A stretch of DNA of 64,000 nt, taken from positions 5,434,839 to 5,498,838 of the forward strand of contig NC_087383.1 in assembly GCF_963675165.1 (NCBI RefSeq). Direction: 5' to 3'. This DNA comes from Halichondria panicea (Eukaryota > Porifera > Demospongiae > Suberitida > Halichondriidae). A model generated the notes under the pieces. The model worked only from the letters and a program-made list of their open reading frames with translations, made no database searches and was not told where the DNA came from. A program made the translations under genes and the position numbers. Position 1 is the first letter of the stretch. The number at the start of each line of letters is the position of its first letter. This document shows, one piece after another, positions 37,201 through 49,300 of this stretch.

Positions 37201-39844
37201 GCCATGGCAGTACATCTATAGCACATGTACGTACGTAGTATATAGCTCACACCATATACATACATGTACACGCATTGTATCTCTTAACAAGATGTACAAT
37301 AATAATAATTGTGATAGTACAACAATAATAGTCAACAATTATAGTGCGTATACAGTCACGGAGACACAACGACTCACCAATTAACAACAATGAGTGGCTC
37401 CACACTACTGGTCTCCACTAGAAACAACAGTGAGGCAAGGGCCATGGCGGCTCCAAACTCCTCCGCATAGTTTCTGGTGAATGTACAGTTCTCGACATAA
37501 GCCACTTGACTCAACTGTGGGGCTCCATCACGACTAGAACTCTCTGTTAAAGGAGAGCAGACAAACCGTGTCGGTCTTATGGGAACATGCAATCAATTTT
37601 GACCGTGTACTAAAAGTACGTATAGTGCTTACAATAGCTGCAGTAAAAGCAGGCTAAAAAGACAACAACGTAAGCCACTCATTTTTCAGTGACTATAGAA
37701 CTAAAACGAGACTCACGGTTAGCGAACAAGTGTACTGCTCCACCAAACTCTGCTCGATTTTCCTGAAACACTGAGTTCAACAATACCAGTCTCACAGTAA
37801 ACCCATTATCAGCTCCCTCTAGGAACCCTAACTGCAAACCACCTGATGGTCCAACACATTGATTCTTAATAAATAGCGTTCGATCTATAGTGCTAGTATG
37901 AGCAGCATGTCCACTATAGCCTAGATACAAGCCTCCACCGAAGGACACTGCACTGTTGTTGTCCATAACACAGTCTGTGATGATGGCATCGAGAGAAAAT
38001 CTGGTATCGACAGTGATAGACATGGCACCACCCCGGCCAGTGAACACAAAGCTTTGCAATAGCTCTGAGGTGGAGACAACCTGACGTGGGTCGCTGGTGT
38101 TGTTTGTGAAGACACAGTGTGTGATAAAGATGCCACGATTGTTTGGCACACTGTTGGGGTCAGTGCCATTTGCATTATAGTGGTTGTCATCGAAACCTAT
38201 ACAGAGAAGAAATAAGCAATTAAATATAGTATTAGCAAACCAAACAATAATAACTCAGGTATATCACTTTCATAATAGTACATTCCATTAATTCGAATAC
38301 AGTTTGTTTTACTTGATGGAGTAATAATTCCTAAAGTCTATTAGCGTTGAGTTCGGCTACGTGGTCAATTATGGCTCATTTATGCTTTATGTGGTTGACA
38401 AGTATGCCTTTTATGACTTTTACATGGAAAATACTAACTAGTAGCGAAGTGAAGCTTATCAGCTCTAAAGCACGTAGATCCAGCATGTATTAACAAGAAA
38501 ACCAATGGTATATATGACATTTTAGTGAAGTATGAACAGTTATGAAAACATAATGAAGGCTAAAACTCAACACAAAATTATAGTGAATATACATGTACCT
38601 TGACTAACACCAAAAACAATTGGAAGCTCTCTCTAGATACTGATTATTACAAACCGTGCAATCTGATCGGTTAAAACCTTCAGAGCCCTGTGACAAGCCC
38701 CTGCATGGTTATCTAGCTCACATGGTCTAGATAATGTTTAGTTGGTATCTATTTGGGATTAAGAAACCTTAGGGACTATAATTATAATAGTAGTACCCTC
38801 ACTGCGGTCGGCAGCCGGTTTATACATAGCATACCTCGGTTAACCCATACCTCGCACTGCCTAACTAATAAGATTGAGTGGCATGTACATATATACATTG
38901 TACCCTCACCTATAGACAGACCCCCAGCGTGACCTCTGTACTGGTAGTCAGGTTTGGCCACACCCTCGAATCCGTTACTGTCAAAGGAGCAATTGTGGAC
39001 CTGCACTAAAAAGCTTTGGTAAATATCCACGGCTCCACGGGAAAAAAACCTGGAGGGGAAAAAAGTTATGTCGTACTCAGAAATTTAATGGTCATGCACT
39101 AACATACACATACAATGCATGACTGTACACATACACACTATATTTACTGAACAGCCAAACTTTTCTCCCCCAAAGACGCCATGCATGCATTACAGCTATG
39201 TAGTTTCCAATGAATCACTATAAAATCATAATTATATAGAAACTGTTAGATAATTATAGCTTCCAAGTAAGACGTACGTATAGCTTCTACGTATAGCTTC
39301 TACAAGTTTGATATAGAACTTACATGAAACTGCAATCTGAAATAGTCGTATTCGTGACTTTCTCAATAGCAATAATTCCAACACTTTGTGAAAAATGTAT
39401 TCCTCTCATCTCAACAAACTGTGCCCCGAATATCGTGACAGCATAGAACACACTGACATTCTGTGGAGCTGTGAGATTACTAAATTCCACAAAAACAGAG
39501 CCAATATCTTCAGCCACTATCCTAATGTTCTGCACAAGGTACACACTTTGTTCAATTGAGTACGAGCCGGCCGATAAAGTAACCTCTATACAACCGCTGT
39601 CTCTATGAAATATTGTAGTGTTGAGAGCTGACAGCACTTCTTGCAAGTTGCCAAATGTCAGCGTAATGGTATTATTTGTGCCTTGTCTGAATCTGTTGTA
39701 TTGTGGTCTCCAATCTGAGGTAGTTGAGTTCTTGTTAACACTGATGGTGATCTCACAATCAAGGGTGGTGGTCTGGGAGCTGACAGCAAACACTGACACA
39801 GTACAGAAAATTGCTAGGAGCCTCATTAAGGAATTTAGATGCAT
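28282..39844 (-). CDS. Beta-helix ectodomain, multi-pass membrane protein
   Basis: Not a family I can name. The N-terminal exon (39324-39844) starts with a signal peptide (LMRLLAIFCTVSVFAVSS) and an Asn-rich region that then reads like right-handed beta-helix rungs. Further rungs are in 38910-39049, 37717-38196, about 37378-37543 and 36680-36797, with repeated patterns such as NCSFDSNGFEG, CVFTNNTSD, VMDNNSAVSFGGGLYLG and SVFQENRAEFGGAVHL. Smaller ectodomain exons lie at about 36.2, 35.9, 35.05, 34.6, 34.25, 33.9 and 33.1 kb. A Cys-rich segment follows (TYVCPQHFCQCL, CICGRQG, VLCGDCSDES; about 32.33-32.85 kb). About eight hydrophobic segments lie between 32.1 and 29.0 kb, including PLALLSLAMLLLFLVLLPVA and YYFPLAVFIFASMASAIFV. 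The last exon, 28282-28540, is a polar tail. The rungs resemble Pmp/pectin-lyase-type repeats; a cell-surface sensor is inference. Confidence 0.7.
28851..29012. mobile_element. MITE related to family A
   Basis: Starts accgtattacatgtactag and ends cttataataatacggta. The interior contains gatctaacttctgcgttcta, which recurs in similar form near 24.06 kb. It lies in an intron of the beta-helix gene. Confidence 0.55.
33336..33583. mobile_element. MITE, family A (older copy)
   Basis: The left part has gtgggaaattttcgaggg and the right part cgaaaatatcccgctatata followed by tacggtg. It lies in an intron of the beta-helix gene and is followed by an end fragment of the GT-anchored repeat to about 33.72 kb. 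Confidence 0.65.
34493..34568. repeat. Perfect palindrome, 36-bp arms, 4-bp spacer
   Basis: The left arm 34493-34528 (tacatgacacacatgcctac start) is exactly reverse-complementary to 34533-34568; the spacer is aaat. It lies in an intron of the beta-helix gene. Confidence 0.95.
35250..35638 (+). mobile_element. pogo/Tigger-like MITE with intact ends
   Basis: 389 bp bounded by cagtagaacctcgctaatcc and ggattagcgaggttctactg, with a TA duplication on each side, as in Tc/mariner-pogo elements. Near its 5' part an ATG frame begins MATAKKTRRAHK, and the next frame gives KRLT-like residues, resembling the N-terminal DNA-binding domain of Tigger transposases in a decayed state. Confidence 0.85.
36455..36642. 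mobile_element. MITE related to family A
   Basis: Left ccgataacgctttatgtttg and right caaataaagtgctatacggt are imperfect inverted ends around atttcg-type inner repeats. It lies in an intron of the beta-helix gene. Confidence 0.55.
38345..38580 (+). repeat. Dispersed repeat, copy 1 of 2
   Basis: Starts gcgttgagttcggctacgtg and shares about 230 bp in order with 43219-43460, including agcttatcagctcta and ccaatggtatat. Many substitutions show it is old. Confidence 0.7.
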
Positions 39845-40365
39845 CCTCTAAAGTATAACTACACTAATTAGTTACTGTAAACACTCTTTTAATAATTATT
39901 GTGACTTCTTTAACTGTCTGAGCCAACGCCCACCATCCAGGTGTTGTTCTGTGATCTAGCCCCACCCCCCACTAGCACTCAGGTCGACTTTTCTCTACAT
40001 GTCCTATGTATATATTTCTTACTCCTAGTCATCAGTCTAGGCCAGGATAAATGGTCTAGCTAGCTACAACAGAACAATTTTCCAAAATTCTTGATGATTT
40101 TATTGACATCACGCCATACGTATAATACTAAGAACACATCGACCGCCGTAGGCTAGGCTGGAGAAGGCTATTCTGATTGTGACGACTGGAAATGCAACGG
40201 TACAAATTAGGTCGAAATATACACATGAGGGGTTATATACACAAGGCTAGATATCATGTGACAGCACTAAATCACGCTGTATTAGTACTTAAGATTGATC
40301 ATTAAAAATAACACTGTATTTGGCAGTTACATACAACTCATTGAAACTAAAACAACGCGCTAGCG
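39845..40365. other. Intergenic interval, 5' flank of the beta-helix gene
   Basis: No coding or repeat feature recognised. It must hold the promoter of the beta-helix gene and the 3' end of the next minus-strand gene. Confidence 0.5.
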
Positions 40366-43300
40366 TTACTTTAAATATATACACACTATAGCTCCTTGCC
40401 CATCATTTAGATACAGATAGAGTCCATGGTCTTCATCATGATCTTCATCACCATTCACATGCTCACGCCCTGGCAAAATAACAGAGAGAAAACTGCGTGG
40501 CCCTATCCCTAGACATGGAAGCACGCCTCTCAGCTGACCAACCACTGATATCCAGTATAGCTCCTCTCGAAAATAGTCCCCAAAGTTGGTTGTACTCACA
40601 ATATATCCTAAATGAATGAATGAATTGTGCAATAACAAGTGAGTAGGTGTCGGTATTAAATAGCTTTATTCGTACTCACCAGACGGACCCATCGAAAGTA
40701 GTTCAGTTGGTTTGCCAGGGAGTAGTACATCTAGCTCACATTTCACGCAGTCATTTCTACAATAATGTAATTGCATACATAGGTACGTAACACCACAGAC
40801 TACACTATATTATTGCTGTTTGTACATGTACAACCTTATTACATAACACCATACAGAAATTAACTTACTCAATATGCAGTATCAAGATTCTGTTGTTCAC
40901 TGCTAGCCCTAATTTGCAGCTCTCATGTGCCCCAGCAGTTCCTTCAATAGTCAGAATGGAACCCTGTTTCAGGTACTTACTCCAAAGCTGAATCGTTCCA
41001 AACTGTGTCTTCTGAAGTTCAGCACCTTTAGGTTTTGGTTGACTTGGTTGTGTGTGGGGATCATACTGAACATCCCACACCTTGAGTACCGAAAACAGAC
41101 TCTCCAATACAGGAAACTGGTACAATGTCTGTACGTCTTCTTCTGGTGAACTGAGCCCAAGGATACTGACCGGAGCCAATGTGTGTGCGTTCAAGAGCAG
41201 GACTCCGTTGTTGGTGTGCACTAATACTAGTCCAGGAACAGGTATCAGTGCTTCAATGAGCGTTGAGGGAGGGAAATTATCATAGGACAACATATTTCCC
41301 AAAGTAAGGTCACAGCTGTACACCACAGGCCCGCTGCATGATAATGACTCATGATTATAGTGGTATATAAATTTCTAATAAAGATTGTCCTCACCTCTGA
41401 TCCACCCCCCTCCATCCAAAGAAACGAGACCCCATTGAGAAGTGAGGGCAGAAGTAACGAAGAATTTTTCTAAAAGTAAAGGGCCCATGCAGATTTGGGG
41501 TTAGATCCTTTTCTACAACCACATCTCCATTGAGGTCAAAGACCATGTAGACAAGAGTGCACTTTGGATTCACTCTCAGAGCTGTCGCATATCTACATGT
41601 ACATGTACTTTCATGTAGGAAGGATTTGCACATACAGGTACATGACATTTACAGTCATCATCATGCAGGGAACCACATTTTGTCTGTTACCATAAACATT
41701 CGTTACTTAAAATAGGGGGCAATAGGGGATGATTTTCATGAGATCTGTGTTAATGAAAGCACCGCAGGTACTGTTGCCTCGGAGATGCCAAAGCTACATA
41801 ACATAAAGCTACTAATAGCAATATTTTACTGCATGCAAACTCAAAGAGTGGGTAATGATCGACCACGATCGTTGTTAAAAACGATCGATGCCAAAAGTTC
41901 AAGTCTAAAAATCAGCAGAGCCTTGCAGCTCTCTTCTCACTCTTGCAGCTACCAATAGCTAGCGTTTTAGTGCAGAGCTAACTACTAAGTAGAGTAGTAA
42001 CACTCAGTAAACAAGTTTGGCTACGTGCTCTTCTGAAAAGGCTGCAATGGCATTCCAAGTAGGCATAACTCGAGAACGAAGCATTATGTTGCAAATCCAC
42101 AAATTAAAATCCAAGAAAACATGACTCGAAGCCTATAGAAACTCTTACTTGCACTTGATTCATCCTTGAGCAGCTGTAGCAGTCTACACACACAGACACA
42201 CAAACACACTACCGTATACCTCGCTTGCGCATGCGCACCGAGGCATAATAAGTTGTTTTACTGCCATAATTATTTCCCAAGTACATGTAGATAGAAGTTT
42301 GTGCATTTCATGTCAATGAATTTATCAAAATGTGGAGGATCTGTTGAGAGGTCAAAGTTCACAGTGGCTGTGCTGCTTCTGGAAATGTACACTCTAATTG
42401 GCCACTAAAATATAGCTAGCACTTTTAATTAGTGGAAGACCAACTATAGATGTAGGTTAAATTGTATGCGAATAGATGATATCGCTACGAACGATTTTGA
42501 TCTTCACTGTAAGTATAGCTAGTCGTACATATAACTAGATTCTACCATACTCCATGTGAGGCTAAGCCTCGAGGCATAACTACATGTATATAGTTGATGG
42601 TCTATTCAGGGGATGACTTCATGCTAGAGTGGTACAGCATAATTTCATAGTAAAGTACTGTAACAGTAGGTTGATCTTAGCGCATGATTATGTTTGAACG
42701 CTGTTTAGCACTAGATCTATATACACCCCGTCTCTCTTCTAATTACAGAACCACTCTAATAGAAGAACCAACTCGCATTATTTTTTGTTCTATTTATAAA
42801 CCATTTGTAATTATGTATCTATGCAGGCTCAAAAGCTGTGGCGACATAATGCACGTAACTGCTAACCGTAGTTCATTTCGGTTTACCTGATATGCCTGAA
42901 GTGAGAGATATAGAGCTGGGGGGAGGGAGTTACTTGTTCATACCATTGGTGCTTGGGGTCAGGAACACAGTGGATCCTGACATCACCAAAACTGTCACTG
43001 TCTGAGCAGTTCACAAACTATGAAAAAGACAACAAAACATGATAAATACGATTTCAATATACCAAAGATGTAGTGCTTTTTGTTGCAGAAATTTCGGAAT
43101 AGACACTAAAAAGTCTATTTAAATTTATGGTTGCATGCATGAGCAGCGACCACCCCCAGAGAAAAACTGAAACACAATTTGAGCGAGTTACCAAGCGAAA
43201 AACAGGTGGGTCTAGTTGCGTTACGTTGAGTTCAGCCCCGGAAGTTATGTGGTCAATTATGAGCTTTATGTGGTAGATAAGTATGGCAGGAATCGACTTC

Positions 43301-46300
43301 TACATGGAAAATGCTACTTCTAGTTGCTTGGAGCTTATCAGCTCTACAGCATATAGATAGAAGCGCTTTTTAAAAAGGAACCCAATGGTATATGAAACTT
43401 AGAATTTCAGTGAAGTATGACAAAGTTATGACATTTTTATGAAGGTCAAGCTCAACACGAATGAACTTTAGTTTTGATGCCTCCATTTGTGTAAAAGTAC
43501 CACTTCCGTTTCCAATCCAATCCCTCCTTTTCCTATATCTTAGCATCAAACACTCGAGCTACGTAAGACACTCACCACTAGGACACTGCAGTTTCTGTCT
43601 TTCTGTACATGTAGCTCTGGACGTACAGAGAACTTTAGCAGAAGTGTGGCTTCCCCTAGTATTACTGTTGAGAGCAGACACAGGCTAAAACAGTCGTACG
43701 TTTCATTCAGAACTTTGAAAGTTTGTTTCTTTTTTTCCCAAGACCATTTTTTGAAACGAGGAGGCAACGACCTCTTAACTTCCTGCATAAATAAATTATT
43801 ATAATTATGTGTACTAGGATTGTTACACGTACACAATAACAACAAACGTTCCGTTCCGTTCAATAGTAGATTTTTTTCAGCACCTACAGAAGCCCTCGTA
43901 AAAGTTCCCGTTCCATACTGATGATCAACGGCGCTAAGACGTTTCGGAGGCGGAGGGCCAGCTCAAAGGTACAGAAATGAAGTACCTGTTTTCATTCCGT
44001 AACAACGATATAGCACGTGTAATGCTACTTAATGAATTAACATGATAACACTCGGTTGCTAGCAGGTTACAAAATCAAGCTGGTGGACTGTTATACTAAA
44101 AGAATCCTCATCCTTCACAGACAGCCCTAAGAAGCGAGTCAAGCGAGTTACTGACATTCAGCTTAAATATTTAATTAATACTGTATGTACAATATTTTTC
44201 ATTTGGCATGATAATTCTTATGACACTATAAGAAAATGCTTGTCACATAGTCTCATGAATCAGCCACCGTTCCTTTGGAACACCGTCTGAGCACTCTTGT
44301 CATCGTTTTATGTGCCAAGATGGAATTCCGTCTTGACCAATCAGATTGCAGAAGTCCAGTCAGGTGATGAACTTGGAGGCAGCAAAAAACTGCACTTTGC
44401 TCAACGCATTTGGATAATCATTACGCATGCATTACGCATGGTAAACACTTCACACATAGAAGCTGCTGCAAAGCATAAGCAAGCCAAGCAGGGTCCTTGG
44501 GCAATTTAGCACCACAAGAAAAACACAAATAGAGAGAGATGCCTTCGCTTGACGATTTGTATATTAACAATTAGCAAATATGTGTGGGCGTAAGATCACG
44601 AATTTAATTACATTCCATTGGTTTTGTGAGCAATTAACATTCCATTTTGAATTGACTTCATGACAAGAGTGCTTTCATGACAAGAGTGCTCAGACGGTGT
44701 TCCAAAGGAACGGCGGCTGATTCATGAGACTACTTGTCACAATGGTGCAATCTGATTGGTTACTGAGAGGTCCTTTATTTCACTTAGAGACCTCAGCAGA
44801 GATCTTCTACAGAGTTCCATTATATGTACTTGCCTATGGAAATTTATGTTGAAGTCATAGTAACGATGATGCAGTGCATCATTAAAAAAATAATTGTTTT
44901 TGTGTTTTGCAGTGCAGCTTTGCAGTTTTTAACTCACTCTTGCAGCTACCAATAGCTAGTGCTCTAGTGCAGAGCTAACTACTAAGTAGAAAAGCAACTT
45001 TCTATTAGCAGTTTTTGCTATGCATGATTCTCAAGAGACGGAAACGGCCTTCAATGTGAGTTTTTTATGTAGATTTAGCCAGAGCGAAGCTTTAACGTTG
45101 CTTGAGACTTGTAGAAACTATTGGTTGCAAAGTCTCTTTGTGTTAGCTTGCTTAGCACATTTCTATCAGTTATAGGCCTCATCCAACGGTCACTATGGGA
45201 TTATGAGACCCTCAGGCCCTTAGTAGCGCCCTCGCTGCGCTCGGGGGCGCTACAGTCTCGGGCCCTCGGGGTCTCATAATCCCATAGAGACTTTGGGTTC
45301 AGTATAACTATTATGTATAGTGTGACAGAAGCGTGCTAAAAAATTAATATGAACATACACTAGATCCAGACTGAAGAAGGGTTGTGTTGATTTGCAGCCT
45401 GGATATTGCAGTTATGGCAGTTTTTCTATGTGTCCCTGGATTACACTAGTAAAGTTAGGACTCCATTTTGTAGCTAGCTGTGTACTTACATTCTTTATTG
45501 CCCACTCACCTGTTTTTTCTCCTGTTTTCTGGCTCCGTAAAACGGAACACTGCGGTGCAACGGAAACGCAATGGGAACTTCTATTTATTTGAGGGCTACT
45601 ACATGTTACTATTACAATCAAGTATTACAATTATTGCTAAACACACAATCACCCACTCACTGAGAGGCCTATAAATCTCCCTGACTCCACTATCTTGTCC
45701 AAAATTGGTATTTTGTCACTGAGTGGTGAGTTCTCAAGCTCATGCAGAACAACCTGAAATAAGAGTACAATACATATTACCAGCATTGAGAAGAAGTATA
45801 CAAGTAGCAACCAAAAATAATATCCACGACTTACGTTTTTCAATTTCTTTCGGATGTTTTTCCTTAAGTCCAGCCTTTTGCAGGAGCCATCGATACTATA
45901 GTAACAGAGCCATGCAGAATGGTTCCCAAACTTTTCGCTATACTGGTTGAGGTTGTCGCGGGTTGAAACCATCGTCAACTCCACAACACAGTGCTGGCAT
46001 TCAAACACTCGAACGGGCCACGGAAGAAACGAGCGATCTATAGAAGAGTACGTGCAAATTGGTATCACCACAACCATGTGGTTAGGACACGACACATCAC
46101 TGTATAAGTACCTTTGCCTCTTGTGCTCATGATAGGACTGTCCAGTTTACTATCCAGAGAATTACGGTAAAAGTGTCTCTTTGATACCTCACGAGGGAAA
46201 CACAGCTGGCTATATAAATTCAGTCAAGAGCAATACATAAACAATTAGCCTGTTCCTTGCCACAAGAATCACTACACGCACAATACGTACAATAGCAAAA

Positions 46301-49300
46301 CATACCCAGTGTATGGGTCAAGCAACACAGTTCTCATTGGGGGGGAGTCCATATGCCAGTCTGCTGTGATGTAGCCATCCTCTGAGAGCCGGATACCAAT
46401 TTCTTGTGAACAGTGATCAGCTAACATAGACGCAGTACGATCTTGGTAGTAGTACGGGTAACGCGGGTGTAGCAGGCGGGTCCTCCAGCGTAGTTTGAGC
46501 ATTGGAGCGTGCTTCAGAGAACTGGTGCTCAGTAGGTTGATGAGTGGCTCCCATGGAGCTGAGGTGTTGAACATGTGGAATCGCGAATTTCTCTCAGGTA
46601 TCCAATGTGGCCACTCCATGTGACTGAATACATGTGTGTGTGTGCGCATCCAGGTATTACAATATAAGTCGATCCATTAACGTAGCCCTAGCTAGCTTCT
46701 TTTATGAAAAGAAGCATATAGATCTATTAACTATTAAGCACAAACACCCAATCTGTGGTCAAGCACGAACTACGTGTACATGCAGTTATGGACTTAGCTA
46801 TTTATAATAAGAAGTATTAATTTGCTCTATCTTACATGCTGTCGTTCTGGACTATATAGGAGGGTATTAATTAATGTTTGCGATTTTCGCTGATTAAACA
46901 TAAAATTATGTACCGCGAACATTTATACCCACAAATTTAATATCAGATGCATGCATGCTGCAAAAAAGGCTGCTATTCCGCAAAAATCCACGAAAACCTT
47001 TCTAACAGTATTCCGCAATACAAACATACAGTAGTAGCAGCCGAAATAAATGTTCTGTCCGTTCGCGTAGTACACTGTGTTTGTTTTGCTATTGATAATG
47101 CATGTAGGTTAGGGTCAAGCAACGTAACCACAGTGTACATGTGTACATGTAGTACGTGAAAAGGCAGAAACGGGTGTTCTCATGTTGCTGTAATCTAACC
47201 ATTATGTGTACTATATCTATACGCAAACAGAAAGAAACTTTTTGGGCTAGCTCCTGTTGTAATTGTGACTAAAATTAATGATGGTATAATTACGTACTCA
47301 CATGAATGCCTCCATGAAGCGTGTCCAGCTTCTCTTAGAGCTGCCTCCTTGTCCCAGCAACGCATGGATCATGGACAGATGGTATTGGAGGAGTGGCTGC
47401 CTCACTGCCAGCTGCTCCAAAAACTCCAAACATTGCTCAAGAAATTTTTTATTGAAGAAGTCTGGATTGGTACAGCCTGGAAAGAGAATTTATGAGATCC
47501 AATCACAAATCCAACAATGAATTACTTCTTACCTGGAGCAGTGGGGTCACTGGGGTTGACCCCAACCAATTCCCCTGAGTGAACCAGCATTCTGGACTCA
47601 GCAGCTGCTAACTGTAGGGGCCAATGTTGGCTTAACGAAGTAGGAAGAGGTTCTAAGACCTGGAGAACACTTCTCCACAGTCGAGCTGCGTCCCTCGCCA
47701 CTGAGCTTGTGAGTAGGCTACAGTGCGTGCAGTTGTGAATTTGTTGCTCAGTTCACATGCATTAACCTAAACTCTGATTAGTTCCTGAAACCCCGACCTC
47801 ATAGATCGTTTTATGTATGAATTGAACCTGGCTATACGCTCACCCACAATCGTAAGCAGCTGCTTCTAAAGCCAGAACAGAAGGTTGAATCTGTAGATAT
47901 CGATGAAATTCAACACTAGGAATTCGCTGCTTACCAGGAGATGATTAACAGGAAATTGTGCTATTCCAGGTGCTTTATGAAATCTGGTGAGCCCCTCGCT
48001 TTCCCTGAAAAATCTGCAAGCCAGCTCTCGCTCTCCAAACTGAACCAGCATACGACCAATCTCATTCAATACAGCTGCTTGGTGGTTACCTACAATATAA
48101 TCATAAGTGTTATATCAATTACATATAACTTGCCATGCACATCCAATTACACCAACCTAGAGCAATAGGATCTCCATCACACTCAAGCTTAGAGACAGCA
48201 CTCTGGAAAGCAGCCACAGCCTGCTTGATCTGTCCTCTAGCCCAGTAGACATATCCTGGCCACAGCAACAACATGCCAGACATCACTTCACTGAGATTCT
48301 TGTACCTGCAAAACAGAGATACAAAATTAGGTACAGTATGTCATTGTGAATAATTATATACATGTAGTTACATGTGTACTAAATAATCACGTACATTTGT
48401 AGCTACGGTACCGTTAGTGTTATAAATGCACTGAGAAGACCGACCATGCATGTGTGCAATATTATGCAGAACTCAGCAAAATGTTGGACATACCTAGCTT
48501 GGATAAAAGAGGACACATAATGAATTGTGGCTAGTTGAGCAGGTGTGAGCAGGTCCTGGGGCTTTGTGCTTTGATCTCTGTTCCCAAACAAGGGAAAGGC
48601 AAAGTTTACTAAGTGAAGCAAGGGCCCTGTTAATGGCTGTCTCATCCACAAAGTGTTCAAAAGGTTACATTCCCCGAAGTCAAAAACCGATACATGCAGG
48701 CCAGTATCTGCACATGGCTGCATGGATGAGAGCCCAGATGGTGCGAGTAACTTGGCCGGCAGCCCCCAATGCATCACGGGATCAGAATTGGGGTCAGCAT
48801 GAATCTGGAATATGTATGTACAAGGAATAAGCTCGATTATAATTATATTATAGACTACACACAGCTTACATTGTTTTAATAACAACTCGTATGATTGTAT
48901 AGTTCAGACATTAGTCGACTATTTGAATGAAAGATTTAGCAACGGTATTTGTATACATTGTAGCTGATCCAACCCTCCATCTGTAAAATCATAATAATTT
49001 CTACAAAATACTTACACTTTGAGTAAGTGGTTTATGGTACTAATCGCTTGTTACTTTGTTCTGTCTACACATGTACCGTATATGCTCGATCAGAGGCCGC
49101 TCTTGTATAAAGGCCGCACTCAAATAGTAGCCTCCCTTGCTAGCAAAATTAAACATTTAGTAGCCGCTCTCAAATAGTAGCCTCAGTAAACTTTGACTCG
49201 AGCATTTCTGCACGTGGCAGCCAAAAAAATTATTATTAGCAGCTAGCTACATGTAGTAGCTACAAGTAGCAGCTTGTTAGTGCTTCACAAAGACTTTCTC

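Larger units (their letters stand above)
44231..45315 (+). repeat. Dispersed repeat, copy 2 (with two nested insertions)
   Basis: Same sequence and orientation as 6099-6590, but interrupted by the Mutator-like element at 44248-44732 and by a hairpin element at 45200-45285. It lies in an intron of the unrecognised large gene. Confidence 0.85.

Noticed and set aside
44297-44509. A 70-codon plus-strand frame
   Set aside because: It lies wholly inside the Mutator-like element and has no recognisable domain.
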